This document shows positions 25,824 to 34,251 of a DNA stretch of 64,000 bases, piece by piece (position 1 is the stretch's first letter; every line of letters begins with the position of its first letter). Below the pieces are notes generated by a model. That model searched no databases and was not told where the DNA came from. It saw nothing but the letters and a program-made list of their open reading frames with translations. The stretch lies in assembly GCA_001874305.1 (NCBI GenBank), contig MPCU01000014.1:58348-122347 (forward strand). The letters run 5' to 3'. The translations under genes and the position numbers were made by a program. The stretch is from Bacteriovorax sp. MedPE-SWde. Lineage in GTDB: Bacteria; Bdellovibrionota; Bacteriovoracia; Bacteriovoracales; Bacteriovoracaceae.

Positions 25824-27212
25824 CTAAGGTATTATTAAATGTTTTTGCTTAAGTTCTGTATATATCTTCTTATTCTTAAGAACACTCAGATGATCAATGA
25901 TTCTATCTCTGACCTTATGTGAATCTATAACTTCATCAACAATACCTTTTTCAAGTGATATCTCAGGTCTTTCATATTTTTCAAAATAAGATTCTTCATT
26001 GACATCAATTCCTCTATCGTGAAGCATAGATTGTGCTCCGTCGTAACCCATGATCGCTACTCTAGAGTTCTCCAAGGCCATTACAACATCGCCTCCTTGA
26101 TTCTTTGTTTGCATAAGAATAAAGGCAGCAGCTCCATAGCACTTACGTACAACAACTGAAATACGAGGAACATTCGTTTGCATGGATTGACATAATTGAG
26201 CTCCAAACTTTAAAAGACCCGAGTGTTCCTGTTCTTGACCCGGCATAAAACCAGGGACATCTATTAAAGTAAGTATTGGGATATTATAAGAATCACATAA
26301 TTTTAAAAAGCGAGAAGACTTACTTGCAGAATCACAATTTAAAGCTCCAGCACTATCAAAACTATTATTGGCCAGAACTCCAACAGGTCTTCCTCCAACA
26401 TATGTAAACAAACAGTAAATACTAGTACCAAAACCATGTTTAAAACTCATGTATTCAGAGTTATCTACAATGCCATCAACAAGCTCTAATATATTAAATG
26501 GTACCTTTGGGTCTTTAGGTATGATTGGGACTTCCCCATTTGGTGTCATCGGATATCTAATCTTTGGACTATCAACATTAGAAGACGGTAAAAATGTGAT
26601 GAGTGATCTCGCTCTTTTTATTTGAGTTAGAATATCTCTATCAACAAAATCAGCAATCCCCGTTTTTTCACTATGAACTTCGCTTCCACCAAGCTCTCTT
26701 ATTGTAGTTTTTTGACCGAGTACTTTTTCTATAACAGAAGGGCCAGTTACCATCAAGGTAGATCTGGCTTTATTAAACAGAACAAAGTCGCTAAGAGTTG
26801 CACTATATGCAGGTGCACCCATGGTCGTTCCAATAACAACAGAAACTTGAGGAACTACACCAGAGAGCTTTATATTTCTTGTAATAACTTTTGAGTAAAG
26901 ATCTCCACTTGATACACCTTCATCTACAGAAACCCCAGGAGAGGCCATGAAAGCAACAATAGGTACTTTCTTTTCTTGTGCCATATCCATGAGATCACTA
27001 ATTGCCTGTGCTCCTAAAGAGCATACAAAGCCTTGATTAACACTTGGTTTATGTGCGTAGAGTGCAACTAAGCTACCTCTTACTTTAGCAATACCTGTTA
27101 TAACAGAGACATTATCTTTATCAAATATGATCTCAAAACTCTCCTTGTCAGAGAACTCCTCAATCCAACCCAAAGGGTTTAGGCCTAGACGGCGTGACTT
27201 CTTTTTAACCAT
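25824..27212 (-). CDS. Acyl-CoA carboxylase carboxyltransferase (beta) subunit
   Basis: First gene of the leftward operon, 462 residues, shorter than PccB (about 510-540). Conserved carboxyltransferase segments: TGPSVIEKVLGQ, GGSEVHSEKTGIADF, NNSFDSAGALNCDSASKSSRFLKL (split across residues about 290-315) and TLIDVPGFMPG, then VRKCYGAAAFIL. It transfers CO2 from the biotinyl domain of the partner at 21347 to an acyl-CoA. The substrate specificity cannot be read reliably. The gene is preceded by a palindrome at its probable promoter. Confidence 0.9.
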   Translation of the reverse strand: MVKKKSRRLGLNPLGWIEEFSDKESFEIIFDKDNVSVITGIAKVRGSLVALYAHKPSVNQGFVCSLGAQAISDLMDMAQEKKVPIVAFMASPGVSVDEGVSSGDLYSKVITRNIKLSGVVPQVSVVIGTTMGAPAYSATLSDFVLFNKARSTLMVTGPSVIEKVLGQKTTIRELGGSEVHSEKTGIADFVDRDILTQIKRARSLITFLPSSNVDSPKIRYPMTPNGEVPIIPKDPKVPFNILELVDGIVDNSEYMSFKHGFGTSIYCLFTYVGGRPVGVLANNSFDSAGALNCDSASKSSRFLKLCDSYNIPILTLIDVPGFMPGQEQEHSGLLKFGAQLCQSMQTNVPRISVVVRKCYGAAAFILMQTKNQGGDVVMALENSRVAIMGYDGAQSMLHDRGIDVNEESYFEKYERPEISLEKGIVDEVIDSHKVRDRIIDHLSVLKNKKIYTELKQKHLIIP

Positions 27213-27266
27213 GCTACAATTTTAATGACTTGATGGATTTTTGTCCATATCTATAACCTTTAAAGC

Positions 27267-27283
27267 ATTATACTCAAGTATAA
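27267..27283 (-). promoter_or_regulatory. Promoter -10 with overlapping palindrome, leftward operon
   Basis: A perfect 16-base palindrome (TTATACTCAAGTATAA, 27268-27283) overlaps a minus-strand TATAAT at 27267-27272. No convincing -35 is present. TTGCAT at 27288-27293 is only 15 bases away. A repressor or activator of the leftward operon could bind here. Confidence 0.4.
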
Positions 27284-27397
27284 AATCATGCAAAAGTGAC
27301 TAATTATTTGACACCCCTTTTCCTTTTTTCAATAGAAGATCATATAGCTACAATTTGAGATATTATTTACCTACACAACACACACGACGAGGTAAAT

Positions 27398-27793
27398 ATG
27401 AAGAAAATGATCCTATTAGTAGCACTAATTATCGGTACACAAGCAACTTGGGCCAAGGCACCTGCGGAAGCAGAGTCAAGCGTTCCTATGGAGCATATTT
27501 ATAATACTGAAGGTAAAATTCAGGCAGCGATGCTACTTCAAAAAGAAAATCGTGTAAGAGGTATGAAAATTCAAGTACTAGAGCTTTTACAAAGAGTCTC
27601 TACTGTTGAAAAGTTAAATATTGATCGTGAATACAAAGTTGACGTGTCAGAAGCGATTCACAATTTAAAAGACACTGAGAATATGATTGAAAATCTAGAT
27701 ATCTTTACAACAAAAGATTCTAGGCTTAACGACATCCAAGATTCTCTGATTGACTTAGCGGACAGTGTAGAAAGTCTAACATTAGAATTATAA
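27398..27793 (+). CDS. Small secreted helical protein
   Basis: A 131-residue protein with a signal peptide (MKKMILLVALIIGTQATWAKA) and ACGAGG upstream of the ATG. The mature part is mostly helical with heptad-like leucines and no cysteines. Its leader contains the same CA-rich 12-mer as the 1650 gene. It ends just before a perfect palindromic terminator shared with the next gene. No family recognised. Confidence 0.65.
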   Translation: MKKMILLVALIIGTQATWAKAPAEAESSVPMEHIYNTEGKIQAAMLLQKENRVRGMKIQVLELLQRVSTVEKLNIDREYKVDVSEAIHNLKDTENMIENLDIFTTKDSRLNDIQDSLIDLADSVESLTLEL

Positions 27794-27818
27794 TTTTTAG
27801 AGTTTTAGCATTAATATG

Positions 27819-27848
27819 AGGCCAACTAATTAGTTGGCCTTACTTTTA
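27819..27848. terminator. Palindromic terminator shared by convergent genes
   Basis: A perfect 22-base palindrome (27819-27840, AGGCCAACTAA and its complement) followed by TACTTTTAT. It contains the stop codon of the leftward lipoprotein gene (27826) and lies 26 bases after the rightward stop. Confidence 0.75.
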
Positions 27849-29328
27849 TAGGAGCATTATCTAGCTCTTTAATCATTTCATTTATCAACATCATTTCTCT
27901 TTCAGTATTTTCTACTTCAACAGCACGACTTTGAGTCTCATCAATTTCTTGAAGAGTAAAATAGTTGTAACTTACATAGAGACCAGAAGTATATAAACTA
28001 ATATCGATAATAAACCTCATAAGACCAGAGTTACTTGGGTTATGCCATTCAGCGACAGGTCCTCTTTTATTAGCTTCTTTCCAGGCCTTATCCATTCGCT
28101 CTCTTAATTTATGATAGTGATGCCTCTTATCTTCTGGAAGATTTTCCCCGAGCCACTTATATACTTTATTCCAATCTTTATGTGCATCAACTCGTCGTGC
28201 AAATGTTACGAGGAACTCATTTCCTTCAGAACTTACGATATCAGAAACAAGTGAAACAAGATCATCATCACTTGCTTCAGAAAATACTATTCGATCAATA
28301 TTTGGAAAATATCGATGCCTATCTTTAAAGTCTATAAATGAGACTCTTAACCACTTTCTAAAACCTGAATCATTTAGCCATGGAGTTAATTGTAAAACCT
28401 TATCTATAAATTGATAGACATACTGGTTTGGGAGTCTCGAAGAAATAGTAAGCCACATCTCTCTAAGAATCTTCTTTTTTAGAACCATGACCTGTGCAAT
28501 ATTAACTTTCTTTGCAAGTACTTCCATAGAAGCAAGATTTGGAGATATTAATGAGCTTGTTTCTCCACAGAGATGACAACCAGACAAGAGCTTACTTGGA
28601 CTTAACTTCTCCAGTACAATCTTTGCCTTTGGATCTCCTTGCGAATATTTTTGATCTATAAACTTTCTAACTACTGAGTATTGATCAAATATATCAGTAA
28701 GCTTATAAGAGTAGGTGATCATGACTTCATTAGACATCGCCATATCAGAAGCAACGGCCTTTATTAGTTGTGTACTTTCTCCATCAAGCATCGACATTTT
28801 TATCTTACTCTTTGTATTAAGCAAGTTGTTTGATATATATGATTCCAGCTCAAGTCTAATCTCTGGAGTTAACTCACCGATGGCCTTAAGCCTTTTCAAA
28901 ATACGTTGCAAATCACTTGTTTCTCTATATGCTCTATTAGCTATAAAATAAGCAGTCTCTGCATCATAGAATAGAGATGTGAACTGCCTGGCTATAGCAA
29001 AAGCTGTATCTACCTCAAAAGCAGTCTTAATGCCCGAGAATGCTCCATTATGTCTCATTTGAGCGACGGATACTTTCCTATTTCCAGTATCAGACCAAAA
29101 TTTAATCTTAGCATGAGACTTACTTTCAAATTTTTGAAAAGTTCGAGGATCATTGTATTTTGAATACTTCTTATATTTATTATAAACCTTATGATCATTT
29201 ATAGTTTTAAAGTGAGAGATAAGTTCATTACATGAGAGAACCTCACTAGAAGCAGGTTTTCTTGACTTATAAGAACTACAGCTTACTAAGCTTAAAGTTA
29301 TAAATATTAAAATTAGAGACCTATACAC
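27826..29328 (-). CDS. Large lipoprotein, unknown function
   Basis: A 500-residue protein with a lipoprotein signal (FITLSLVSCSS; lipidated Cys17). The mature part is basic and helical, with a CHLCGE pair near residue 262 and a possible membrane-associated segment near residue 445 (FIIDISLYTSGLYVSYNYF). No catalytic motif was found. It is followed by a palindromic terminator. The upstream gap of about 110 bases separates it from the PilZ-like gene, which runs in the same direction. Confidence 0.65.
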   Translation of the reverse strand: MYRSLILIFITLSLVSCSSYKSRKPASSEVLSCNELISHFKTINDHKVYNKYKKYSKYNDPRTFQKFESKSHAKIKFWSDTGNRKVSVAQMRHNGAFSGIKTAFEVDTAFAIARQFTSLFYDAETAYFIANRAYRETSDLQRILKRLKAIGELTPEIRLELESYISNNLLNTKSKIKMSMLDGESTQLIKAVASDMAMSNEVMITYSYKLTDIFDQYSVVRKFIDQKYSQGDPKAKIVLEKLSPSKLLSGCHLCGETSSLISPNLASMEVLAKKVNIAQVMVLKKKILREMWLTISSRLPNQYVYQFIDKVLQLTPWLNDSGFRKWLRVSFIDFKDRHRYFPNIDRIVFSEASDDDLVSLVSDIVSSEGNEFLVTFARRVDAHKDWNKVYKWLGENLPEDKRHHYHKLRERMDKAWKEANKRGPVAEWHNPSNSGLMRFIIDISLYTSGLYVSYNYFTLQEIDETQSRAVEVENTEREMMLINEMIKELDNAPIKVRPTN

Positions 29329-29438
29329 ATACTTTCCTTTTATAAGATCTCTTTCTTATCGGAAGATAAAACGTTTTACTAAAGTATTAATGTGATTACA
29401 GATGGATAGCAAGGAGTTATAGAAACAGACATTATTAA

Positions 29439-30077
29439 TTAGAAGAGCTCTACTCCTACACGAAATAACTCCTCTCCTGTCAGACTATTTTGAAAACGAG
29501 TTAAACTTCTTACTATTCCACCTTTTTTTTCAACTCCCTCAACGGTGGACTTTAGAGTCACAAACTTAGATCCTATTGAAAGATACTTCCCCATCGTTTT
29601 ATTAATGAGAAAACCTGCACCACTCTCTGATGAATCTAATAACTTTAAATCAGTTACTGCTATTTGATTCTTATTTGCATCTTGAATCAAGATATCTATA
29701 GTCTGATAACTTCTTAGGCCATATCTTGTACGTGGAGCAACTCTCGCTTCTTCAATTTTTATAAGGTCTGGATATTCTATCCTAATTTTATTCTTACCTT
29801 TCCTAATTATTTTAGACTTGAAGATTGTTTTCCTAAATTTTGAATAGAAGTAAATTTCATCCTTTTCAAAGTCCATAAAGCCATCAAGGGCACCGGCCTC
29901 GAGTTCAATGTAGGAATCGCAAACATCATACTTCTTAATTCTTCCTTCAGTCTTAACTCTTAAGGTAGACTCTTTTTGCCAGATCTGTAGGTTAGAATTA
30001 TTTTTTAATATATTAGAGAGAAGATTCTCTATATGCTCCTTCTTTTGAATGTCGATAAAATCTGATTCATGTTTCAT
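29439..30077 (-). CDS. PilZ-domain-like protein (possible c-di-GMP receptor)
   Basis: A 212-residue soluble protein laid out like YcgR/PilZ proteins: an N-terminal beta domain, then RVAPRTRYGLRS at the position of RxxxR and LLDSSESGAGF for (D/N)xSxxG. Both elements bind cyclic di-GMP in PilZ domains, although the spacing of the Arg motif here is not canonical. It could link the second messenger to motility or development. No neighbour gives a more precise role. Confidence 0.65.
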   Translation of the reverse strand: MKHESDFIDIQKKEHIENLLSNILKNNSNLQIWQKESTLRVKTEGRIKKYDVCDSYIELEAGALDGFMDFEKDEIYFYSKFRKTIFKSKIIRKGKNKIRIEYPDLIKIEEARVAPRTRYGLRSYQTIDILIQDANKNQIAVTDLKLLDSSESGAGFLINKTMGKYLSIGSKFVTLKSTVEGVEKKGGIVRSLTRFQNSLTGEELFRVGVELF

Positions 30078-30277
30078 AGAGATATTATCGTGGATATATG
30101 AACTAGAATGAATCTATTTACTCAAGTAGCTGTTAGTACGTTATACAACTAAGATATTTTGTCTCAAATATTGGGCGCAAATTATATAGAATTAGAAAAT
30201 ACACGATAAATATATGAAATTATAAAAAAGTATGTAACTTTTAAGATAATTTATACACTCAGTGAAAAGGAGAAATT

Positions 30278-30856
30278 ATGAAAATTTTATCAGTACTTAC
30301 CCTATCTCTACTATCATCTGTCGCAATGTCTTCTGAGTATTTTGTTGAAGCAAGGACCGGTGTTTCTGATGAATATAGCAAGAAAGTTCAAAACTCTGTT
30401 TCTGGCAAACTTGAAGGTGATTTCAAAGGCACAAACTTCGGATTAAGAGCAGGTAAATATATTGATAAGCACTCTATTCACTTGGAATATAATCCAAGTC
30501 AAGAGGTAGAAGTTAAGTCAGCTAATGAAGCTGCAGACGTCGAATCAATCTTTCTTGGCTATAGATATAATTTTGATAATGGTATCTACACTGGTGCACA
30601 AGTAGGGAAGCAATCATTTGAGCTAAAAAAGGGTCCTAATGGAGTTACTTTTCCCGATAATCCAAAGGCCTCTGGTATCACTTATGGTGTAAATGTTGGT
30701 TATAAATATAAGTTCACTGATATATACTATGTAGGTGCTGATTTTTCATATAACTTTGGAAGCTATAAAGATGAAGGTCCATCTTCGACAAGTGTAACAT
30801 CAATTGAAATTGAATCATCACAACAATTAAATCTCGTTATCGGAATTGCTTTTTAA
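30278..30856 (+). CDS. Small outer-membrane beta-barrel protein
   Basis: A 192-residue protein with a signal peptide (MKILSVLTLSLLSSVAMSS) and AAGGAG upstream. The mature protein shows alternating strands (FVEARTGVSD, NFGLRAGKYI, SIFLGYRYNF, GITYGVNVGYKYKF, YVGADFSYNFG) and ends LNLVIGIAF with a terminal Phe, the signal for barrel assembly. It resembles eight-stranded OmpW/OmpX-type barrels. Function unknown. Confidence 0.75.
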   Translation: MKILSVLTLSLLSSVAMSSEYFVEARTGVSDEYSKKVQNSVSGKLEGDFKGTNFGLRAGKYIDKHSIHLEYNPSQEVEVKSANEAADVESIFLGYRYNFDNGIYTGAQVGKQSFELKKGPNGVTFPDNPKASGITYGVNVGYKYKFTDIYYVGADFSYNFGSYKDEGPSSTSVTSIEIESSQQLNLVIGIAF

Positions 30857-30870
30857 AAAATATTAATAAA

Positions 30871-30913
30871 AAGGGATTACATGCCTTTAAGACTTAGTAA
30901 TCCCTTCTTTTTT
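30871..30913 (+). terminator. Terminator overlapping the end of the convergent gene
   Basis: AAGGGATTAC (30871-30880) pairs with GTAATCCCTT (30897-30906), followed by a T run to 30913. A-rich sequence on the other side could serve the leftward gene, whose stop at 30877 lies inside the stem. Confidence 0.8.
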
Positions 30914-31770
30914 AATTTCTTCATATATTTCTTGGTTAATTCTTTAATCTCATCATTACTAAGAGAATTAGTTCCCCTAAATCCTGGAAGTGAAGAATTA
31001 AACTCATTACTTATAATAGATGCACGAATCGCCCTCTTTATATTTTTTTTGGAAAATTGGTTATCAGTGATATTTAACTGACTTTTTAAATAGTCCGCCC
31101 AATAGAACTCAGCAAATGGTGTATCAGTTTTCTTATAGGCTCCACTTTTTCTAACAAGCCAGGAAAGGCCTCTATAATAGTCCTCTTTGAGACCTCCTAT
31201 TGATTTCGGTAATTCATCAAAGCTTTTGAATTCTTCACCTGACCTTAAATAGGCCAACTTATTTTCCATCATTAACTTAATAAAACTACTTCTTTCTAAT
31301 AGCTCAGTATCAAGATCTTCAAAAAGAATCTCTTGAAAATAAACCTCGATATCTGTTACCCTCTCACCAAATTTTTCAAATAGATTGTCCTTTAACTCGA
31401 ATAGTGAAAGTGAAAAGTGATGACGATCAACAATATACTTTCTCCCATCGCCGCCCATTACATAGGGAATTGGTTTTTCTTTAATATATGCTCTCAAATC
31501 ATCAAAGCTAAGTGACATTAATACTTTCTTTCTACTCAAAACCCCTGGCCGACCATAGAGAAATTGAGTGACTTGGAGATGGTCATCAAAAGAAGATATA
31601 GAGACTTGTTTCAAATCACCATGGTCATATTGCCTAACGTAAGGAAATTGTAGGACAAGCTCAGCACAGGAGAAATCACCAGATACTACACTTGTCGGAC
31701 TTCTCTCCAAATTGAGTTGAGAGCAAGAAACAACTAATATGAGCGATAATATAAAACAAATACGAAACAT
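30877..31770 (-). CDS. Lipoprotein with ParB-like nuclease domain
   Basis: A 297-residue protein with a lipoprotein signal (LILVVSCSQ, Cys16). Residues about 75-125 contain PIPYVMGGDGRKYIVDRHHFSLSLFEL, which resembles the putative ParB-like nuclease family (PF08857; P.v.g.DG..Y.vD.HH). Family members are thought to be nucleases, but activity is not well proven. A lipidated, exported version would act outside the cytoplasm, for example on prey or environmental DNA. The rest is helical and unrecognised. Confidence 0.7.
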   Translation of the reverse strand: MFRICFILSLILVVSCSQLNLERSPTSVVSGDFSCAELVLQFPYVRQYDHGDLKQVSISSFDDHLQVTQFLYGRPGVLSRKKVLMSLSFDDLRAYIKEKPIPYVMGGDGRKYIVDRHHFSLSLFELKDNLFEKFGERVTDIEVYFQEILFEDLDTELLERSSFIKLMMENKLAYLRSGEEFKSFDELPKSIGGLKEDYYRGLSWLVRKSGAYKKTDTPFAEFYWADYLKSQLNITDNQFSKKNIKRAIRASIISNEFNSSLPGFRGTNSLSNDEIKELTKKYMKKLKKKGLLSLKGM

Positions 31771-31843
31771 AGCTAACTAATCGGATTACTAATAAGAATA
31801 ATTTAATATAGTATAAACTAGAGAAATACCTTAGTATGAATAG

Positions 31844-32557
31844 GTGAAGAAATTAATCGTCCTCCTATTTCTTATATATACCCATGCTTCGGCACAAGAA
31901 GTCATAAAGCTTGGCGTGACGAGACCAACCCTTGAAAGTAAACAAGGTCAGTTCCTCAAGGTTCTCTATACGGAAATATTTAATAAGTTTGGTCTCAAGC
32001 TAAAAGTAATAGTAAGACCTCCAATTCGTCTTGCTAAAGAGGTTGAAAGTGGCTCCCTAGACGGTGAGCTCGTTAGAATGTCTGGCTATAAGAAACCATA
32101 TCTAACGAGAGTTGATGAACCACATTTTAAGTTTTCAATTTCAACATATAGTATAAACAAAACAAATAAGACAAGAAGTACAGATGATTTAAGAAATGCT
32201 AGAATTTCATATAGAAGAGGAATGAAAGTCGTCCAAAACCTTATCGATATCATCCCTACACCCCAAAGAGTACGATCTTTTATAGATACTAAAAAAGCAC
32301 TAAGCCTCGTCGTTGCAAAGAGATATGACTACTTCGTGGGCGTAAAGTTCTTTACTGATGAAATAATACGAAATAGTGAGAAACAGTTTAAAAATAAGAT
32401 TTTCAATACTGGAATTTTAAAGGCCGACAGTGCTCACATGTTTCTTGGTACAAATTTTAAACATCTCACGAACAAAGTTTCTAGCGAACTAAAGAAAATG
32501 AAAAAGAATGGACACTTCAATCAACTTAGAAAGAAATCAAAGCACCATTCAAAATAA
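31844..32557 (+). CDS. Periplasmic solute-binding-like protein (SBP_bac_3 type)
   Basis: A 237-residue protein starting at GTG, with a signal peptide (KKLIVLLFLIYTHASA). IKLGVTRP, then LYTEIFNKFGLKLKV and LAKEVESGSLDGELVRM follow the pattern of bacterial extracellular solute-binding family 3 proteins. FIDTKKALSLVVAKRYDYFV matches the second lobe. There is no transporter gene nearby, so it may be a sensor or scavenging protein. No Shine-Dalgarno is visible, and TAGTAT lies 7 bases before the GTG. Confidence 0.7.
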   Translation: MKKLIVLLFLIYTHASAQEVIKLGVTRPTLESKQGQFLKVLYTEIFNKFGLKLKVIVRPPIRLAKEVESGSLDGELVRMSGYKKPYLTRVDEPHFKFSISTYSINKTNKTRSTDDLRNARISYRRGMKVVQNLIDIIPTPQRVRSFIDTKKALSLVVAKRYDYFVGVKFFTDEIIRNSEKQFKNKIFNTGILKADSAHMFLGTNFKHLTNKVSSELKKMKKNGHFNQLRKKSKHHSK

Positions 32558-32569
32558 TATTTACAACTA

Positions 32570-33289
32570 TTAGCAGCAAGTTGACCCTGCTCCTTTCTTT
32601 TTTAGTACTCCGGGTAATTCTTTACGAACTTTATCTTCTTCAACCTTACGCTCACTATATCTATCAACTAAGAAGCTCTGATTATCTCTTGTGAGATATG
32701 TAAATTTCATAAGCTCTTCAAGTACATCAACGACTCTATCACGGTAAGGTGATGCTTTCATTGTCCCATCTTCACTAAATTCCTGATAGGCCTTAGCAAC
32801 ACTGGACTGATTTGGTATAGTCAACATTCTCATCCATCTTCCAAGTATTCTCATATTATTAACTGCATTGAAGCTTTGAGAACCTCCAGAGACTTGCATA
32901 ACTGCAAGAGTTCGGCCCTGAGTAGGTCTCACAGCACCCATAGAGAGAGGAATCCAATCTATTTGAGTTTTCATTAAGCCAGACATATTTCCATGAAGCT
33001 CGGGTGAAGACCAAACTTGGCCCTCAGACCAAAGACTGAGCTCTCTAAGCTCCTTGACCTTGGGGTGTTCTGTAGATTTGTCATAATCGTAAATAGGAAG
33101 TCCTTCAGGGTCAAAAATTTTCACATCGGCGCCCATATGCTCTAATATTTTTAATGACTCCTCTGCTAAAAGTCTCGAAAATGATCGATCTCTTAATGAT
33201 CCATAGAGAATTAAAATCCTAGGGCGATGAGTTGATTGCTGTAACTCTTTAGGGACAGTATTAAATCTAGCTTCATTCAAGTAATCCAT
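32570..33289 (-). CDS. arsH: ArsH-like NADPH-dependent FMN reductase with C-terminal Cys-Cys
   Basis: The ATG at 33289 is chosen for AAAGGAG just upstream; a longer frame to 33364 would overlap the regulator gene. The 239-residue flavodoxin-fold protein has [12 protein letters not shown] (FMN phosphate binding), [15 protein letters not shown] and [10 protein letters not shown], typical of ArsH. ArsH enzymes reduce or oxidise metal(loid)s and organoarsenicals with NADPH. It ends GAGSTCC, a vicinal cysteine pair I do not recall in ordinary ArsH. It directly follows a Hg-type MerR gene and is probably controlled by it. Confidence 0.88.
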   Translation of the reverse strand: MDYLNEARFNTVPKELQQSTHRPRILILYGSLRDRSFSRLLAEESLKILEHMGADVKIFDPEGLPIYDYDKSTEHPKVKELRELSLWSEGQVWSSPELHGNMSGLMKTQIDWIPLSMGAVRPTQGRTLAVMQVSGGSQSFNAVNNMRILGRWMRMLTIPNQSSVAKAYQEFSEDGTMKASPYRDRVVDVLEELMKFTYLTRDNQSFLVDRYSERKVEEDKVRKELPGVLKKKGAGSTCC

Positions 33290-33299
33290 TATTTCTCCT

Positions 33300-33716
33300 T
33301 TATTTGCTATCAATAAAACAATCAAGAACAGGACAGTCACTAAGGGGCATTTCACGAGAATCACAACATTTCGCTAGCCCCTCAAGAGATTTCTTCATCC
33401 TCTTCAAGTCTTTAATTTTTTCATTAATTTCATCTATCTTTGTTTCCGTTCTAATCAAGATATCATTACAGCGAGACTTCTTCTTAACAGTTAACTCCAA
33501 CAGCTCCTTAACTTCTTTGAGCGTAAAGCCAAGCTCTTGAGACCTCTTGATAAACCAAATTTTCTTTATTAAATCAGTGGGATAATACCGAAAGCCACCC
33601 TGCTTTTCTGGTTGCTTTATTAATTCTTTCCTCTCATAAAAACGGATTGTTTCAACGCTTACGTTAGAGGCCGTAGCAAGTTTTCCAATAGTTAATCTAT
33701 CTATTTTTTCTTTCAT
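33300..33716 (-). CDS. MerR-family regulator with Hg(II)-type cysteines
   Basis: A 138-residue regulator starting at ATG 33716; an earlier Met at 33731 lies inside the operator. The winged-helix N terminus ([22 protein letters not shown]) is followed by a long dimerisation helix and three cysteines in the MerR pattern: KSRCND, AKCCD and SDCPVLDC, matching positions 82, 117 and 126 of mercury MerR. It should sense Hg(II) or a similar soft metal and activate its own promoter and the ArsH gene 10 bases downstream. Confidence 0.88.
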   Translation of the reverse strand: MKEKIDRLTIGKLATASNVSVETIRFYERKELIKQPEKQGGFRYYPTDLIKKIWFIKRSQELGFTLKEVKELLELTVKKKSRCNDILIRTETKIDEINEKIKDLKRMKKSLEGLAKCCDSREMPLSDCPVLDCFIDSK

Positions 33717-33722
33717 AGAACA

Positions 33723-33754
33723 ACTATACACCCCGTACCATGGTACAGGGTCAA
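33723..33754 (-). promoter_or_regulatory. MerR-type promoter and dyad operator
   Basis: On the minus strand TTGACC (33749-33754) and TATAGT (33723-33728) are separated by 20 bases, the over-long spacer typical of MerR-controlled promoters. The spacer contains a 20-base dyad with one mismatch (33731-33750, CTGTACC and GGTACGG halves). The predicted start falls at or next to the ATG of the regulator, giving a leaderless message. Confidence 0.8.
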
Positions 33755-33775
33755 CAAATATAAATATAAATTAGA

Positions 33776-34138
33776 TTATACTTTAGCGAAGTACTTATTT
33801 TGACTAAAATATGATCCAGCAAGAAGGAGCGTAGCTATGACTGCACCTGCAAACTCTCCGTCACTTATTGCAACATGTGCATAGAAAGCGAGTATGAAAT
33901 TATAAAACAAACCCACATAGGCCATCGTAAGCAATGCCTTAGATTTTCTAGTCCAAATCGCAATCAAGGCCAAAATCTTAGCGAGGGCGAGGGGATATAT
34001 TATGTTTACCGGATATCCAAGTTTTGAAAAAACTGGTGCAATCTCATCATAGTTAAAAATATACATTCCCGCAGACATTGTTAACATTAGAGTCAATAGA
34101 CCAGTTAATGTATAGTATCCAACTTTTACTTTATTCAT
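33776..34138 (-). CDS. DoxX-like membrane protein
   Basis: A 120-residue protein with four hydrophobic segments. The pattern FSKLGYPVNIIYPLALAKILALIAIW, with a central GYP, is typical of DoxX-like family PF13564. Members are often induced by stress and linked to redox. It lies upstream of the MerR promoter in the same direction and divergent from a LysR gene 113 bases away, so the LysR protein is its likely regulator. Confidence 0.8.
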   Translation of the reverse strand: MNKVKVGYYTLTGLLTLMLTMSAGMYIFNYDEIAPVFSKLGYPVNIIYPLALAKILALIAIWTRKSKALLTMAYVGLFYNFILAFYAHVAISDGEFAGAVIATLLLAGSYFSQNKYFAKV

Positions 34139-34213
34139 AATACCTCCGAAGTATTTAACTGCTTTGTTAATTCTTAGTAAGTATCGATCAAAAGATGTTT
34201 ATATAATATTACA

Positions 34214-34245
34214 TTGTTTTAATCATCATGTTTTAGTATACTAAA
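34214..34245 (+). promoter_or_regulatory. Promoter and 14-bp palindrome before the LysR gene
   Basis: TTGTTT (34214-34219) and TATACT (34237-34242) are 17 bases apart. The -10 is embedded in a perfect palindrome TTTAGTATACTAAA (34232-34245), a plausible T-N11-A LysR box. Transcription would start within a few bases of the ATG at 34252. The divergent DoxX gene may be controlled from the same site. Confidence 0.55.
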
Positions 34246-34251
34246 CATGTT

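Noticed and set aside
32570..33716. Classical ars operon
   Set aside because: There is no arsR, arsB or arsC; the regulator is MerR-type with mercury cysteines.
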